DNA from: Streptomyces sp. ISL-94
GTDB lineage: Bacteria > Actinomycetota > Actinomycetes > Streptomycetales > Streptomycetaceae
NCBI RefSeq assembly: GCF_018614075.1
Contig: NZ_JAGGOZ010000019.1
Span: 1 to 64,000 of the forward strand
DNA length: 64,000 bases
Reading direction: 5' to 3'
The notes under the pieces: model-generated
What the model saw: only the letters and a program-made list of their open reading frames with translations
Databases searched by the model: none
What the model was told of the DNA's origin: nothing
Translations under genes and position numbers: made by a program
Shown here: positions 41,592 through 50,891 of the stretch, one piece after another
Layout: the number at the start of each line of letters is the position of its first letter
Position numbering within the stretch: position 1 is the stretch's first letter

Positions 41592-42629
41592 TCAGCCCCG
41601 CTGGGCCCAGATGTTGGTGCCCGGGGTGGAAACCGCGAACGAGTCGATCTCCTTCAGCTCCCGCTCCGACAGCGGAGCCCCGCGCAACGCGGCCACGTTC
41701 TCCTCCAGCTGCCGCACGCTCGACGCGCCGATCAGCGCGGACGTCATCCGGTCGTCGCGCAGCACCCACCGCAGCGCCAGCTGCGCCAGGGACTGGCCCC
41801 GGCGGGCCGCGATGTCGTTCAGCCCGTTCAGCCGGCGGACGACGTCCTCCGACAGCAGGTCCGGGTTCAGCGACTTGCCCTGGGTGGCCCGCGAGCCCTC
41901 CGGGATGTCCTTCAGGTACTTGGCGGTCAGCAGCCCCTGCGCGAGCGGCGCGAAGGAGATGCAGCCCATGCCGGACTCCTCCAGGGTGTCCAGCAGCCCG
42001 TCCTCCTCCGTCCAGCGGTTGATCATGGAGTACGAGGGCTGGTGGATCAGCGGCCGCACGCCCATCGCGCGCAGGATCCGTACCGCCTCGGCCGTCTGCT
42101 CCGCCGTGTAGGAGGAGACGCCCACGTACAGCGCCTTGCCCTGCTGGACCGCGGACGCGAGGGCGCCCATGGTCTCCTCCAGCGGCGTCTGCGGGTCGAA
42201 GCGGTGCGAGTAGAAGATGTCGACGTAGTCCACCCCCATCCGCTTCAGCGAGGCGTCGAGCGAGCTGAGCAGGTACTTCCGGCTGCCCCACTCCCCGTAC
42301 GGCCCGGGGTGCATCAGGTACCCGGCCTTGGTGGAGAGGATCAGCTCGTCGCGGTAGGACGCGAAGTCCTGCGAAAAGATCTTGCCGAAGTTGAGCTCGG
42401 CCGAACCGGGCGGCGGACCGTAGTTGTTCGCCAGGTCGAAGTGGGTGACGCCCAGGTCGAAGGCCCGGCGCAGGATCGCCCGCTGGGTCTCCAGGGCCTT
42501 GTCGTCACCGAAGTTGTGCCAGAGGCCGAGGGAGATGGCGGGGAGCTTGAGGCCGCTGTGGCCGGTGCGCCGGTACTCCATGGAGTCGTAGCGCGAGGGC
42601 TCTGCCCGATAGGGATTGGTATCAGTCAC
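41592..42629 (-). CDS. Aldo/keto reductase (YghZ/GpR-type)
   Basis: A 345-aa AKR barrel. MEYRRTGHSGLKLPAISLGL starts the family pattern, then FDLGVTHFDLANNYGPPPGS with catalytic Asp/Tyr, the active-site Lys in LSTKAGYLMHPGPYG, and SHRFDPQTPLEETMGAL with the usual His shifted as in the YghZ/Kv-beta group. The closing ALIGASSVRQLEENVAAL binds NADPH. It reduces aldehydes such as glyceraldehyde-3-phosphate or methylglyoxal in YghZ. GTG start (42629) after GGGAGGA; homology begins shortly downstream. Confidence 0.9.
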   Translation of the reverse strand: MTDTNPYRAEPSRYDSMEYRRTGHSGLKLPAISLGLWHNFGDDKALETQRAILRRAFDLGVTHFDLANNYGPPPGSAELNFGKIFSQDFASYRDELILSTKAGYLMHPGPYGEWGSRKYLLSSLDASLKRMGVDYVDIFYSHRFDPQTPLEETMGALASAVQQGKALYVGVSSYTAEQTAEAVRILRAMGVRPLIHQPSYSMINRWTEEDGLLDTLEESGMGCISFAPLAQGLLTAKYLKDIPEGSRATQGKSLNPDLLSEDVVRRLNGLNDIAARRGQSLAQLALRWVLRDDRMTSALIGASSVRQLEENVAALRGAPLSERELKEIDSFAVSTPGTNIWAQRG

Positions 42630-42756
42630 GATGTCCTCCCTATCACGGAGCTGTGACAGGCCGAGTTGGGTACCCGATCCCGCCGCGCAGTAATGTGGCG
42701 GCCTCGGGGGAGGACCGCATTCGCACGGGGGCACTGCACGGAGGGGCTGCAAGATC

Positions 42757-43518
42757 GTGAAGCTGCGCGACCTGGTGTACAGGCTCTACGCACGCCGGGT
42801 GGAAGGCCGCCTCGACCATGACGCGTCGCCCAAGCACATCGGCGTGATCCTGGACGGGAACAGGCGCTGGGCGAAGGCGTCCGGAGGTACGACGGAACAG
42901 GGCCACCAGGCCGGAGCCGACAAGATCTCCGAGATGCTGGGCTGGTGCACCGAGACGGACGTCGAGGTCGTCACCCTGTGGATGCTCTCCACCGACAACC
43001 TGGACCGGCCGGAGGTCGAGCTCCGCCCGCTGCTCAACATCATCGAGAACACCGTGCGCGGCCTGGCCGCGGACGGCCGCTGGCGCGTCCACCACGTCGG
43101 CAACCTCGACATCCTGCCCTCGCGGACTCAGACCGTGCTGAAGGAGGCCGAGCAGGCCACGCACGACGTCGACGGGATACTCGTCAACGTCGCCGTCGGC
43201 TACGGCGGCCGCCAGGAGATCGCCGACGCGGTCCGCTCGCTGCTGCTGGAGCACGCGCAGAAGGGCACCTCCTTCGAGGAGCTCGCCGAGATCCTCGACA
43301 TCGACCACATCGCGGAGCACCTCTACACGCGCGGCCAGCCCGACCCGGACCTCGTGATCCGCACCAGCGGCGAGCAGCGGCTGTCCGGATTCATGCTGTG
43401 GCAGAGCGCCCATTCCGAGTACTACTTCTGCGAGGTCTTCTGGCCGGCCTTCCGCAAGGTCGACTTCCTGCGGGCGCTGCGCGACTACGCGGCCCGCCAC
43501 CGGCGGTACGGCACCTGA
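42757..43518 (+). CDS. cis-Isoprenyl diphosphate synthase (UppS family)
   Basis: A 253-aa cis-prenyltransferase. KHIGVILDGNRRWAKASGG has the catalytic Asp and DGNRRWA motif. NVAVGYGGRQEIADAVRSLL and IRTSGEQRLSGFMLWQSAHS and YYFCEVFWPAFRKVDFLRAL complete the family. It condenses isopentenyl diphosphate onto an allylic diphosphate, giving undecaprenyl or shorter Z-prenyl diphosphates. Actinobacteria often have two; which one this is cannot be told. GTG start 42757. It is divergent from the reductase and precedes the PIN-PhoH gene. Confidence 0.9.
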   Translation: MKLRDLVYRLYARRVEGRLDHDASPKHIGVILDGNRRWAKASGGTTEQGHQAGADKISEMLGWCTETDVEVVTLWMLSTDNLDRPEVELRPLLNIIENTVRGLAADGRWRVHHVGNLDILPSRTQTVLKEAEQATHDVDGILVNVAVGYGGRQEIADAVRSLLLEHAQKGTSFEELAEILDIDHIAEHLYTRGQPDPDLVIRTSGEQRLSGFMLWQSAHSEYYFCEVFWPAFRKVDFLRALRDYAARHRRYGT

Positions 43519-43882
43519 GAGGTGCCGGGAGTTTCTGTTTCCCCTTCTGACGCCCCTTCGGCCCCGCCGCCCTCCTCCCCCGAACCCTGAACCTGGGGGC
43601 ACCTCCCAGCGGTAGCCGGGGGAGGGTTCACCGAGCGTCCGTCATATGCCAAGGCATGGCCTGGCCTGATCGGGGAATATCCCTTTCAGGTCGATGCCCG
43701 ATCCACGGGTGTCGAGTCTCAGCGGACGGCATGGGGTCGTCCGCCCGGGAGGCCCTTTGCACCAGGACGCACGTGCGGTTCGCACGGACGAAGTGGGAGG
43801 GCCGGAAATCGGCCCTGGCATGGGTGCCGATGACCGGTCCGGTCTTCATGGCCCGACCTCTTCCGAGGGGGTACGTCCTTCC
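43519..43882. other. Gap between uppS-like and phoH-like genes
   Basis: The first ~105 bp hold the repeat-like hairpin at 43573-43624. The rest is a leader for the PhoH-like gene. An open frame reaches upstream to 43694 but without a ribosome site. No other gene seen. Confidence 0.5.
43573..43624 (+). terminator. Repeat-like hairpin after the prenyltransferase gene
   Basis: CTCCCCCG (43573-43580) pairs with CGGGGGAG (43617-43624) around an inner CTGGG...CCCAG stem. This resembles dispersed Streptomyces palindromes and may act as terminator. Confidence 0.55.
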
Positions 43883-45199
43883 GTGGTGACCAGCACAAAG
43901 CGCCGCCTGCCCGACAGGCGGACCTACGTCCTCGACACCAGCGTCCTGCTGGCAGACCCCAACGCCATCACCCGTTTCGACGAGCACGAGGTCGTGCTCC
44001 CGATCGTGGTGATCACCGAGCTGGAGGCAAAGAGGCACCATCCGGAACTCGGGTACTTCGCGCGACAGGCCCTGCGCCTGCTCGACGACTTCCGGGTCCG
44101 GTACGGCCGCCTCGACGCACCCATCCCGCTGGGCGATCTGGGCGGCAGCCTGCGTGTCGAGCTCAACCACTCCGACCCGGGCGTGCTGCCCGCCGGCTTC
44201 CGACTGGGGGACAACGACTCGCGGATCCTCGCGGTCGCCCGCAATCTGCAGGCCGAGGGCTACGACGTCACGGTGGTCTCGAAGGATCTCCCGCTGCGCA
44301 TCAAGGCCTCCTCCGTGGGGCTGATCGCCGAGGAGTACCGCGCGGAGCTCGCGATCACCGATGCCGGCTGGACGGGCATGGGCGAGGTCGCCCTCTCCGG
44401 GGAGCAGGTGGACCTCCTCTACTCGGAGGAGCGGCTCTACGTTCCGGAGGCCGCCGAACTGCCCGTGCACACCGGACTGGTCCTCCAGTCCGAGCGCGGC
44501 AAGGCGCTGGGCCGGGTCACGGCGGACGGCAACGTGAAGCTCGTACGGGGCGACCGCGAGGCCTTCGGGCTGCACGGCCGCAGTGCCGAGCAGCGCATCG
44601 CGCTGGACCTCCTCCTCGACCCGGAGATCGGGATCATCTCGATGGGCGGCCGGGCCGGTACCGGAAAGTCGGCCCTGGCGCTGTGCGCGGGCCTGGAGGC
44701 GGTGCTGGAGCGCAGGCAGCACCAGAAGGTGATGGTCTTCCGGCCGCTGTACGCGGTGGGCGGCCAGGACCTCGGCTACCTGCCGGGGGACGCGTCCGAG
44801 AAGATGAGCCCCTGGGCGCAGGCGGTCTTCGACACCCTCTCGGCGGTGGCCGGGCGCGAGGTCATCGAGGAGGTGCTGAACCGCGGGATGCTGGAGGTCC
44901 TGCCGCTCACGCACATCCGCGGCCGCTCGCTGCACGACGCCTTCGTGATCGTGGACGAGGCGCAGTCGCTGGAGCGCAATGTCCTGCTGACCGTTCTGTC
45001 CAGAATTGGCGCCAATTCGAGGGTCGTTCTGACCCATGATGTCGCCCAGCGGGACAACCTGCGGGTCGGCCGGTACGACGGAGTCGTCGCCGTGGTCGAG
45101 AAGTTGAAGGGGCACCCCCTCTTCGCCCACGTCACGCTGAGCCGGTCCGAGCGCTCCCCGATCGCCGCACTGGTCACCGAGATGCTCGAGTCCCTGTAG
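43883..45199 (+). CDS. PIN-PhoH family ATPase
   Basis: A 438-aa two-domain protein. Residues ~1-150 are a PIN domain ([60 protein letters not shown]). From about residue 220 the PhoH ATPase domain has Walker [17 protein letters not shown] and Walker [20 protein letters not shown]-PhoH proteins act as RNA-unwinding ribonucleases in mycobacteria. GTG starts at 43883 or 43886 (GGGGG upstream) where homology begins. Confidence 0.9.
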   Translation: MVTSTKRRLPDRRTYVLDTSVLLADPNAITRFDEHEVVLPIVVITELEAKRHHPELGYFARQALRLLDDFRVRYGRLDAPIPLGDLGGSLRVELNHSDPGVLPAGFRLGDNDSRILAVARNLQAEGYDVTVVSKDLPLRIKASSVGLIAEEYRAELAITDAGWTGMGEVALSGEQVDLLYSEERLYVPEAAELPVHTGLVLQSERGKALGRVTADGNVKLVRGDREAFGLHGRSAEQRIALDLLLDPEIGIISMGGRAGTGKSALALCAGLEAVLERRQHQKVMVFRPLYAVGGQDLGYLPGDASEKMSPWAQAVFDTLSAVAGREVIEEVLNRGMLEVLPLTHIRGRSLHDAFVIVDEAQSLERNVLLTVLSRIGANSRVVLTHDVAQRDNLRVGRYDGVVAVVEKLKGHPLFAHVTLSRSERSPIAALVTEMLESL

Positions 45200-45606
45200 C
45201 GACATCAGGGGCAAAACGCCCATAGCGGGAAGGTGAGTTGGCGCCGCCCGGCAAGGCCCGAGAGCCTAGCCGGGCGGCGTCGTGCTGCACAGGCCTTTGG
45301 TGAAAACAACTGTGACATGCCCGGTGTGACCTTTCCCACGCAACAGGGAATTGCCCTGCGGCATCGCGGTCCGGCAGAGTCTGTTTTCCGTCAGGCCCCG
45401 CATACGGCACACCTGTACCTCCAGTGAGGTACGCACACACAACTCCACAGTCGATTGCCGTATGCCGCCCGGAGTTACGCGGCAGCCCCCGTAAGGGAGC
45501 TGCCCACGGGCCCGCGCCTCCAGTGACCGCAGAACCACGGAGGCCAGTGTCGAGGGGCACTCTTGCGCTCGCGCGGTCACTGCGGGCGCTGCTGGAAGGA
45601 CATCAT
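45200..45606. other. Long leader region upstream of the SLT protein
   Basis: About 400 bp. The first part holds the terminator at 45241-45279. The remaining ~320 bp form a G/C-rich leader with several possible stems (for example GGCAGC...GCTGCC around 45480-45510). Long leaders are common on wall-hydrolase genes. I do not see the conserved c-di-AMP riboswitch core. Confidence 0.45.
45241..45279 (+). terminator. Terminator after the PIN-PhoH gene
   Basis: CGCCGCCCGGC - loop AAGGCCCGAGAGCCTA - GCCGGGCGGCG, an 11-bp perfect stem 45 bp after the stop. Confidence 0.85.
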
Positions 45607-46311
45607 GTGAGCCGGATCTCGGTCCGGGGGTTCGCAGTGGCTTCGGCCACCGCGGTCACCACCGTCGGCGCAGTCGTGGGTGTTGCCACTGGCGACCCCT
45701 CCTCGAACGATCTCGAGACGACCGCGTCCGGCGCGACGCTCCTCACTGACATCCCGGTCGGCGACCAGGCACAGGTCCAGAGCGCGTCCCTGACGCAGCA
45801 GGCCGACGCCATCGTCCACGCCGCCGACGCCGACGCCAAGCGCTCGGCGGAGGAGGCCGCCCGCCTCCAGGCCGCCGAGGACGCCAAGTCCAAGAAGGCC
45901 GAGGCGGAGAAGGCGAAGGCCGAAGCCGACGCCAAGGCGAAGGCGGACCGCGAGGCGAAGGACGCGGCCAGCCGCTCCGCCGCCCGCGACGCCGGCGACT
46001 TCGAGGTCAAGAGCTCCTACACGGTCGCTCAGGTCAAGGCCATCGCCCAGCAGATGGTCCCGTCCGGCCAGTTCCAGTGCTTCTCCAACATCATCAACCA
46101 GGAATCCACCTGGAACTACCAGGCCGTCAACTCCTCCTCGGGTGCCTACGGCCTCGTCCAGGCGCTCCCGGGCTCGAAGATGGCCACGGCCGGTGCCGAC
46201 TGGCGCACGAACCCCGCCACGCAGATCAAGTGGGGCCTGAACTACATGAACGAGCGTTACGGCAGCCCGTGCGGAGCCTGGAACTTCCACCAGGCCAACG
46301 GCTGGTACTAG
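45607..46311 (+). CDS. Secreted lytic transglycosylase-like (SLT) protein
   Basis: A 234-aa protein. An N-terminal hydrophobic segment (VRGFAVASATAVTTVGAVVG) serves as signal or anchor. A long Ala/Lys/Glu-rich coiled coil (about residues 75-130) leads to the C-terminal SLT domain: NIINQESTWNYQAVNSSSGA with the catalytic Glu, YGLVQALPGSKM, and LNYMNERYGSPCGAWNFHQA. It should cut peptidoglycan. GTG 45607 follows AAGGA. A longer frame begins at 45424 without RBS. Confidence 0.85.
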   Translation: MSRISVRGFAVASATAVTTVGAVVGVATGDPSSNDLETTASGATLLTDIPVGDQAQVQSASLTQQADAIVHAADADAKRSAEEAARLQAAEDAKSKKAEAEKAKAEADAKAKADREAKDAASRSAARDAGDFEVKSSYTVAQVKAIAQQMVPSGQFQCFSNIINQESTWNYQAVNSSSGAYGLVQALPGSKMATAGADWRTNPATQIKWGLNYMNERYGSPCGAWNFHQANGWY

Positions 46312-46426
46312 AAACCGCCGCCGCACCCCGCTCAACCCCGCGGAGCCCCGCACCGTCCTACGGTGCGGGGCTCCGCGCGTGTACGGTCATTCGAGGTGTG
46401 ACCAGTGGGCGGGGGAAGGGGACGAC

Positions 46427-47845
46427 ATGGCGAAGTGGGCAGGCTGGCTCGGCCGGCTCGGGAGCAGGCTGAACCGGATCGAGGCGCGGCTCGACGAGCT
46501 GCGCGCCGAAGCCGAGGCCGAGGCAAGGGGCGACCTGCCCGCGCCCGGCGCACTTCCGCAGCCCGCCGCGGCCGCCCCGGTCCCGGGAGCGGCCGCCGAC
46601 ACGGGAGCGGGAGCGGGTGCCGGCGCCGGCGGTGCCGCTGCGGGCGCCGCGGCTGCGGTGGCGGCGCCGCCGGCCGCCCACGCGGTCCTGCCCCAGCGGC
46701 CCGACCCGGCCAGTGTGGTCCCCTGGGGCATGCGCGTCGCTGCCGAGGTCAGCTGGCGGCTGCTGCTCCTCGCCGGGATGCTCTGGGTGCTGATGAAGGT
46801 GATCAGCGAAGTCCGCCTGGTCGTCCTCGCCTTCGCCGCCGCCCTGCTCGTGACCGCGCTGCTCCAGCCCTTCGTGGTCCGGCTGCGCCGGCTCGGGCTG
46901 CCGCGCGGGCTCGCCACCGTCGTCACCGCGATCCTCGGATTCGTGATCATCGGACTCGTCGGCTGGTTCGTGGTCTGGCAGGTCATGGAGAACCTCGACG
47001 ACCTCTCCGACCGGGTCCGCGACGGCATCAACGAGCTCAAACTCTGGGCCCTGGACAGTCCGTTCCACGTGACCGAGAAGCAGATCAACGACATCGCGAA
47101 GAACCTCAGCGAGACCATCGGCACCAACACCGAGCAGATCACCTCCGCCGGCCTCCAGGGCGTGACGGTCCTCGTCGAGGTGCTGACGGGCATTCTGCTC
47201 GCGATGTTCTCGACCCTCTTCCTGCTCTACGACGGCAAGCGCATCTGGACCTGGACGCTCAACCTCGTCCCGGCAGCGGCCCGCCCCGGTGTGGCGGGAG
47301 CCGGACCGCGCGCCTGGCGCACGCTGACCGCGTACGTACGGGGCACCGTGCTGGTCGCGCTCATCGACGCCATCTTCATCGGCCTCGGCATCTACTTCCT
47401 CGACGTGCCGATGGCCGTGCCGCTCGCCGTCTTCATCTTCCTGTTCGCCTTCATCCCGCTCGTCGGCGCGGTGGTCTCCGGCGCCCTCGCGGTGGTCGTC
47501 GCGCTCGTGACCCAGGGCGTCTTCAGCGCCCTGATGGTGCTGCTCGTCGTGCTGGCGGTGCAGCAGATCGAGGGGCACGTGCTCCAGCCCTTCATCCTGG
47601 GCCGTGCGGTACGGGTGCACCCGCTCGCGGTGGTCCTCTCGGTCGCCGCGGGCGGCATGATCGCGGGCATCGGCGGGGCGGTGGTCGCCGTACCGCTGGT
47701 CGCCGTCACCAACACCGTGGTGTCCTACCTGAAGGCGTACTCGCGCGAACAGCTCCACCACGGGGCCGGAGGAGTGGGGCCCGCGCCGCACGGGGCGACC
47801 GCCCTCGGCTCGGCGGCGCGCGGGGCCGGTTCCGGTGATCACTGA
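46427..47845 (+). CDS. AI-2E-family (UPF0118/PerM) transporter
   Basis: A 472-aa membrane protein. After an Ala/Gly/Pro-rich cytosolic N-terminus (residues ~30-85) come eight predicted helices with family motifs: LLQPFVVRLRRLGLPRGLAT, FSTLFLLYDGKRIWTWTLNL, FIFLFAFIPLVGAVVSGALA, VLQPFILGRAVRVHPLAVVL. Family members export small molecules or Na+ in exchange for H+; function in actinobacteria is unproven. ATG 46427 after GGGGAAGGGG. Its 3' end overlaps the next gene by 11 bp. Confidence 0.9.
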   Translation: MAKWAGWLGRLGSRLNRIEARLDELRAEAEAEARGDLPAPGALPQPAAAAPVPGAAADTGAGAGAGAGGAAAGAAAAVAAPPAAHAVLPQRPDPASVVPWGMRVAAEVSWRLLLLAGMLWVLMKVISEVRLVVLAFAAALLVTALLQPFVVRLRRLGLPRGLATVVTAILGFVIIGLVGWFVVWQVMENLDDLSDRVRDGINELKLWALDSPFHVTEKQINDIAKNLSETIGTNTEQITSAGLQGVTVLVEVLTGILLAMFSTLFLLYDGKRIWTWTLNLVPAAARPGVAGAGPRAWRTLTAYVRGTVLVALIDAIFIGLGIYFLDVPMAVPLAVFIFLFAFIPLVGAVVSGALAVVVALVTQGVFSALMVLLVVLAVQQIEGHVLQPFILGRAVRVHPLAVVLSVAAGGMIAGIGGAVVAVPLVAVTNTVVSYLKAYSREQLHHGAGGVGPAPHGATALGSAARGAGSGDH

Positions 47846-48509
47846 ACCGGAGCTGGACGGGGAGGGGGAGCCGCAGCGTCCGGCCGAGGTGGCGGAGCCG
47901 GGCGCGGGGGCCGGGCCGTCCACGCGACCGCCGGCCCGCCCCTGGCTGTGGGCGCTGGGCGGAGCGGTGCTGGCCTCGGCGGTGTGGGTGGGCGCCCTGG
48001 CGGCGCAGAATCGATTCACCACTGGGCCGCGGATCGACTACCGGCACTCCGAGGAGCTGTGCAAGGAGGCGCCGCTGACCACGCTCGGCTCCTTGGCCGG
48101 AGGGTTCGAGAAGGGGCGGCAACGCCACGGCGAGGGTCCCGCCCTGGACTGGTCCTCCTGCACGTACGAACCGATGCGGACCGAGCGCCGGGCCGGCTAC
48201 TACGGCCGGGTCCAGGTCGACCTGCACAAGAAGACCGACCCCGGGCCGGAGTTCGGCGCCCAGCCCGGGCTCAGCCTCTTCATGGACGTGGTGCCCGGCG
48301 AGGCGGAGCAGGTCCCCGGTCTCGGGGAACGGGCGCTGATCAGCGGGCATGCGATGGAGCCACGGCTCCAGGTCCTCGACGGCGGGGCGGTCTTCACGCT
48401 CACCGTCCAGTGGTTTGGCCAGGACGGGGACGCCGAGGCCGACGAGGACGCCCTCACATCGGCGATGATCGAGGACATGCGCGCCCTGATACTGGCGCTG
48501 AAGAAGTGA
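47835..48509 (+). CDS. Membrane-anchored hypothetical protein
   Basis: A 224-aa protein. After a Pro/Glu-rich N-terminus there is one hydrophobic helix (PWLWALGGAVLASAVWVGAL, residues ~36-56), then an extracytoplasmic domain with two Cys (LCKEAPL, SSCTYEP) that may pair. No family recognised. GTG 47835 lies inside the end of the transporter gene, so translation is likely coupled and the two may work together. Confidence 0.7.
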   Translation: MITEPELDGEGEPQRPAEVAEPGAGAGPSTRPPARPWLWALGGAVLASAVWVGALAAQNRFTTGPRIDYRHSEELCKEAPLTTLGSLAGGFEKGRQRHGEGPALDWSSCTYEPMRTERRAGYYGRVQVDLHKKTDPGPEFGAQPGLSLFMDVVPGEAEQVPGLGERALISGHAMEPRLQVLDGGAVFTLTVQWFGQDGDAEADEDALTSAMIEDMRALILALKK

Positions 48510-48515
48510 CGGCAG

Positions 48516-48547
48516 GGCCCCCGCGGCCGGGAACGGCTGCGGGGGCC
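48516..48547. terminator. Shared terminator between the hypothetical gene and ahpD
   Basis: GGCCCCCGC...GCGGGGGCC with an extra inner GGCCG/CGGCT pairing. Sits between convergent genes, usable by both. Confidence 0.8.
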
Positions 48548-48566
48548 GTGTGCGTCGTACGGGTGA

Positions 48567-49106
48567 CTACTCGGCGGCGAGGGCCGCTTCCGCGTCGAGG
48601 GTGACGGCGACGGCCTGGATCACCGAGGCGATCTTGAAGGCCTCCTGGACCGTCTCGCGGTCCACGCCCGCCTTGCGCAGGACCTGCTCGTGCGAGTCCA
48701 GGCACTGGCCGCAGCCGTTGATCGCGGAGACCGCGAGCGACCACAGCTCGAAGTCGACCTTCTCCACGCCCGGGTTGCCGATGACGTTCATCCGCAGGCC
48801 CGCGCGCAGGGTGCCGTACTCCGGGTCGGAGAGCAGGTGCCGCGTGCGGTAGAAGACGTTGTTCATCGCCATGACGGCCGCGGCGGACTTGGCGGCGGTG
48901 TACGCCTCGGGGGACAGCGCCGCCTTCGCCTCCGGCTCCAGCTCACGCAGGACGCGCGGGGAGCGGGCGGCGATCGCGCAGGACAGGACGGTGCCCCACA
49001 GCTGCTGCTGGGAGAGGGTGTCCTGGTTGCCGATGACCGAACCGAGGTTCAGCTTCAGGTCCTTGGCGAAGTCCGGTAGGGCGGACTTGAGGGAGTCGAG
49101 GGACAT
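48567..49106 (-). CDS. ahpD: Alkyl hydroperoxidase AhpD
   Basis: A 179-aa helical protein. The redox CxxC and proton-relay His/Glu are in [20 protein letters not shown]; other landmarks are [20 protein letters not shown] and [20 protein letters not shown]. AhpD reduces AhpC, taking electrons from dihydrolipoamide in mycobacteria. It starts 4 bp after the ahpC stop and completes the OxyR-type peroxide defence unit. Confidence 0.95.
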   Translation of the reverse strand: MSLDSLKSALPDFAKDLKLNLGSVIGNQDTLSQQQLWGTVLSCAIAARSPRVLRELEPEAKAALSPEAYTAAKSAAAVMAMNNVFYRTRHLLSDPEYGTLRAGLRMNVIGNPGVEKVDFELWSLAVSAINGCGQCLDSHEQVLRKAGVDRETVQEAFKIASVIQAVAVTLDAEAALAAE

Positions 49107-49109
49107 CCG

Positions 49110-49664
49110 TCACTCACCGGCCAGCAGGGCGCCGGCGTCGAGGGTGTTCTCGCCCTTGTTCCAGTTGCAGGGGCACAGCTCGTCGGTCTGCAGGGCGTCG
49201 AGGACCCGCAGGACCTCCTTGGGGTTACGGCCCACGGAACCGGCGGTCACCATCGAGAACTGGATCTCGTTGTTCGGGTCCACGATGAAGACGGCGCGCT
49301 GGGCGAAGCCGTCGGCGCCCTGGATGCCGCAGTCGCGCATCAGCTCGTGCTTGGAGTCGGCCAGCATCGGGAAGGGCAGGTCGCGCAGGTCGGCGTGGTC
49401 CTTGCGCCAGGCGTGGTGGACGTACTCGGAGTCGCCGGAGACACCGAGGATCTGCGCGTCGCGGTCGGCGAACTCCTCGTTCAGCTTGCCGAAGGCGGCG
49501 ATCTCGGTCGGGCAGACGAACGTGAAGTCGGCCGGCCAGAAGAACACCACGCGCCACTTGCCCTCGTAGGTCTTGTGGTCGATCTGGGCGAACTCGCTGC
49601 CCGCTTCGAGCGAGACGCAGGCGGTCAGATCGTACGTGGGGAACGTGTCGCCGACAGTGAGCAC
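49110..49664 (-). CDS. ahpC: Peroxiredoxin AhpC
   Basis: A 184-aa 2-Cys peroxiredoxin. The peroxidatic Cys51 lies in WPADFTFVCPTEIAAFGKL; the resolving Cys is in ELCPCNWNKGENTL near residue 165. It reduces H2O2, organic peroxides and peroxynitrite. GTG 49664 follows AAGGAGA. It is transcribed with ahpD and divergently from oxyR, the usual streptomycete arrangement. Confidence 0.95.
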   Translation of the reverse strand: MLTVGDTFPTYDLTACVSLEAGSEFAQIDHKTYEGKWRVVFFWPADFTFVCPTEIAAFGKLNEEFADRDAQILGVSGDSEYVHHAWRKDHADLRDLPFPMLADSKHELMRDCGIQGADGFAQRAVFIVDPNNEIQFSMVTAGSVGRNPKEVLRVLDALQTDELCPCNWNKGENTLDAGALLAGE

Positions 49665-49799
49665 GTGCTCTCCTTGCGAAATGGAAAGTGACCTTTTTGG
49701 GGCCATTCCGAGGGGGTTGGACGTATCTCACATGCTGACACACCTGCATTGATTACAGAAATAGCTAGTCTTGTGGCAGGTGATCGGAGGTACCTATCA
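49665..49799. promoter_or_regulatory. ahpC/oxyR divergent promoter region
   Basis: A 135-bp gap with AT-richer DNA (CATTGATTACAGAAATAGCTA around 49748-49768). The ATAGCTAGTCT tract and flanking dyads are plausible OxyR contacts, but I cannot define the operator exactly. Confidence 0.45.
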
Positions 49800-50747
49800 G
49801 TGGCTGTCGGTAATAGGGGAGCGAAGCAACCCACCCTCGCACAGCTGCGCGCCTTCGCGGCCGTGGCCGAGCACCTGCACTTCCGGGACGCCGCCGCGGC
49901 CATCGGCATGAGCCAGCCGGCGCTCTCCGGGGCGGTCTCCGCGCTGGAGGAGGCCCTCGGCGTACAGCTGTTGGAGCGCACCACCCGCAAGGTGCTGCTC
50001 TCCCCGGCGGGCGAGCGGATCGCGGCCCGGGCGAAGGTGGTGCTCGACGCCATGGGCGGGCTGCTGGAGGAGGCCGAGGCCGTACGGGCGCCCTTCACCG
50101 GGGTCCTGCGGCTGGGGGTGATCCCCACGGTGGCCCCCTACCTGCTGCCGACCGTGCTCGGGCTGTTCCACCGGCGCTACCCGCGGATGGACCTCCAGGT
50201 GCACGAGGAGCAGACCGCCTCCCTGCTGGAGGGGCTGGCCGGCGGGCGCCTGGACCTGCTGCTGCTCGCGGTGCCGCTGGGGGTGCCCGGAGTCACCGAA
50301 CTGCCGATATTCGACGAGGACTTCGTGCTCCTCGCACCCCGCGAGCATCCGCTGGCCGGGCGGCGGGACATCCCGCGCGAGGAACTGCGGGGGCTGCAGC
50401 TGCTGTTGCTCGACGAAGGGCACTGCCTGCGGGACCAGGCCCTGGACATCTGCCGCGAGGCGGGGCGCACCACCGGCGCGGACGTCACGACGACCGCCGC
50501 CGGGCTGTCCACCCTCGTCCAGCTGGTCGCCGGGGGGCTGGGGGTCACGCTGCTGCCGCGGACCGCGCTGCGGCTGGAGACCGCGCGCAACGAGTACCTG
50601 GCCACGGGGTACTTCGCCGAGCCGGTGCCGTCGCGGCGGATCGCACTGGCGATGCGGACCGGGACGGCGCGGCAGGAGGAGTTCCGGGCGGTTGCCGCTG
50701 CCCTGCGGGAGGCGGTGCGGCCGCTTCCGGTGTGGCCTACCGATTGA
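49800..50747 (+). CDS. oxyR: LysR-family peroxide sensor OxyR
   Basis: A 315-aa regulator. The N-terminal HTH is at residues ~10-65 (QPTLAQLRAFAAVAEHLHFR, DAAAAIGMSQPALSGAVSAL, LLERTTRKVLLSPAGE). The effector domain has the redox-type pair in LLDEGHCLRDQALDICREAG, matching the Cys of OxyR. It activates ahpCD on oxidation. GTG start with GGAGG; a longer frame to 49749 lacks an RBS. Confidence 0.9.
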   Translation: MAVGNRGAKQPTLAQLRAFAAVAEHLHFRDAAAAIGMSQPALSGAVSALEEALGVQLLERTTRKVLLSPAGERIAARAKVVLDAMGGLLEEAEAVRAPFTGVLRLGVIPTVAPYLLPTVLGLFHRRYPRMDLQVHEEQTASLLEGLAGGRLDLLLLAVPLGVPGVTELPIFDEDFVLLAPREHPLAGRRDIPREELRGLQLLLLDEGHCLRDQALDICREAGRTTGADVTTTAAGLSTLVQLVAGGLGVTLLPRTALRLETARNEYLATGYFAEPVPSRRIALAMRTGTARQEEFRAVAAALREAVRPLPVWPTD

Positions 50748-50805
50748 GGGTGTGCGGGTGCGGGTGCGGGTGCGTGCGGGTGCTGGGCGGGTGCGGCGCC
50801 GCTGC

Positions 50806-50858
50806 TGGGGCTCCGCCCCAGACCCCGCGCCTCAAACGCCGGCGAGGCTGGATGTGGC
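50806..50858. repeat. Dispersed intergenic repeat, copy after oxyR
   Basis: GGGGCTCCGCCCC, GACCCCGCGCCTCAAACGCC and GGCGAGGCTGGA; the typical module. A run of GGGTGC units (about 50752-50795) precedes it. It lies between convergent genes and may terminate both. Confidence 0.7.
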
Positions 50859-50891
50859 TGACCTCCGGCAGCGGCGCCGCACCCGGCGGGA

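Noticed and set aside
43694..43882. Extended N-terminus for the PIN-PhoH protein
   Set aside because: No ribosome site at 43694 and the PIN domain begins just after the GTG at 43883.
45280..45606. c-di-AMP (ydaO-type) riboswitch upstream of the SLT gene
   Set aside because: Streptomyces wall-hydrolase genes often have one, but I do not find the conserved GGGGGAACC-type core or the flanking motifs.
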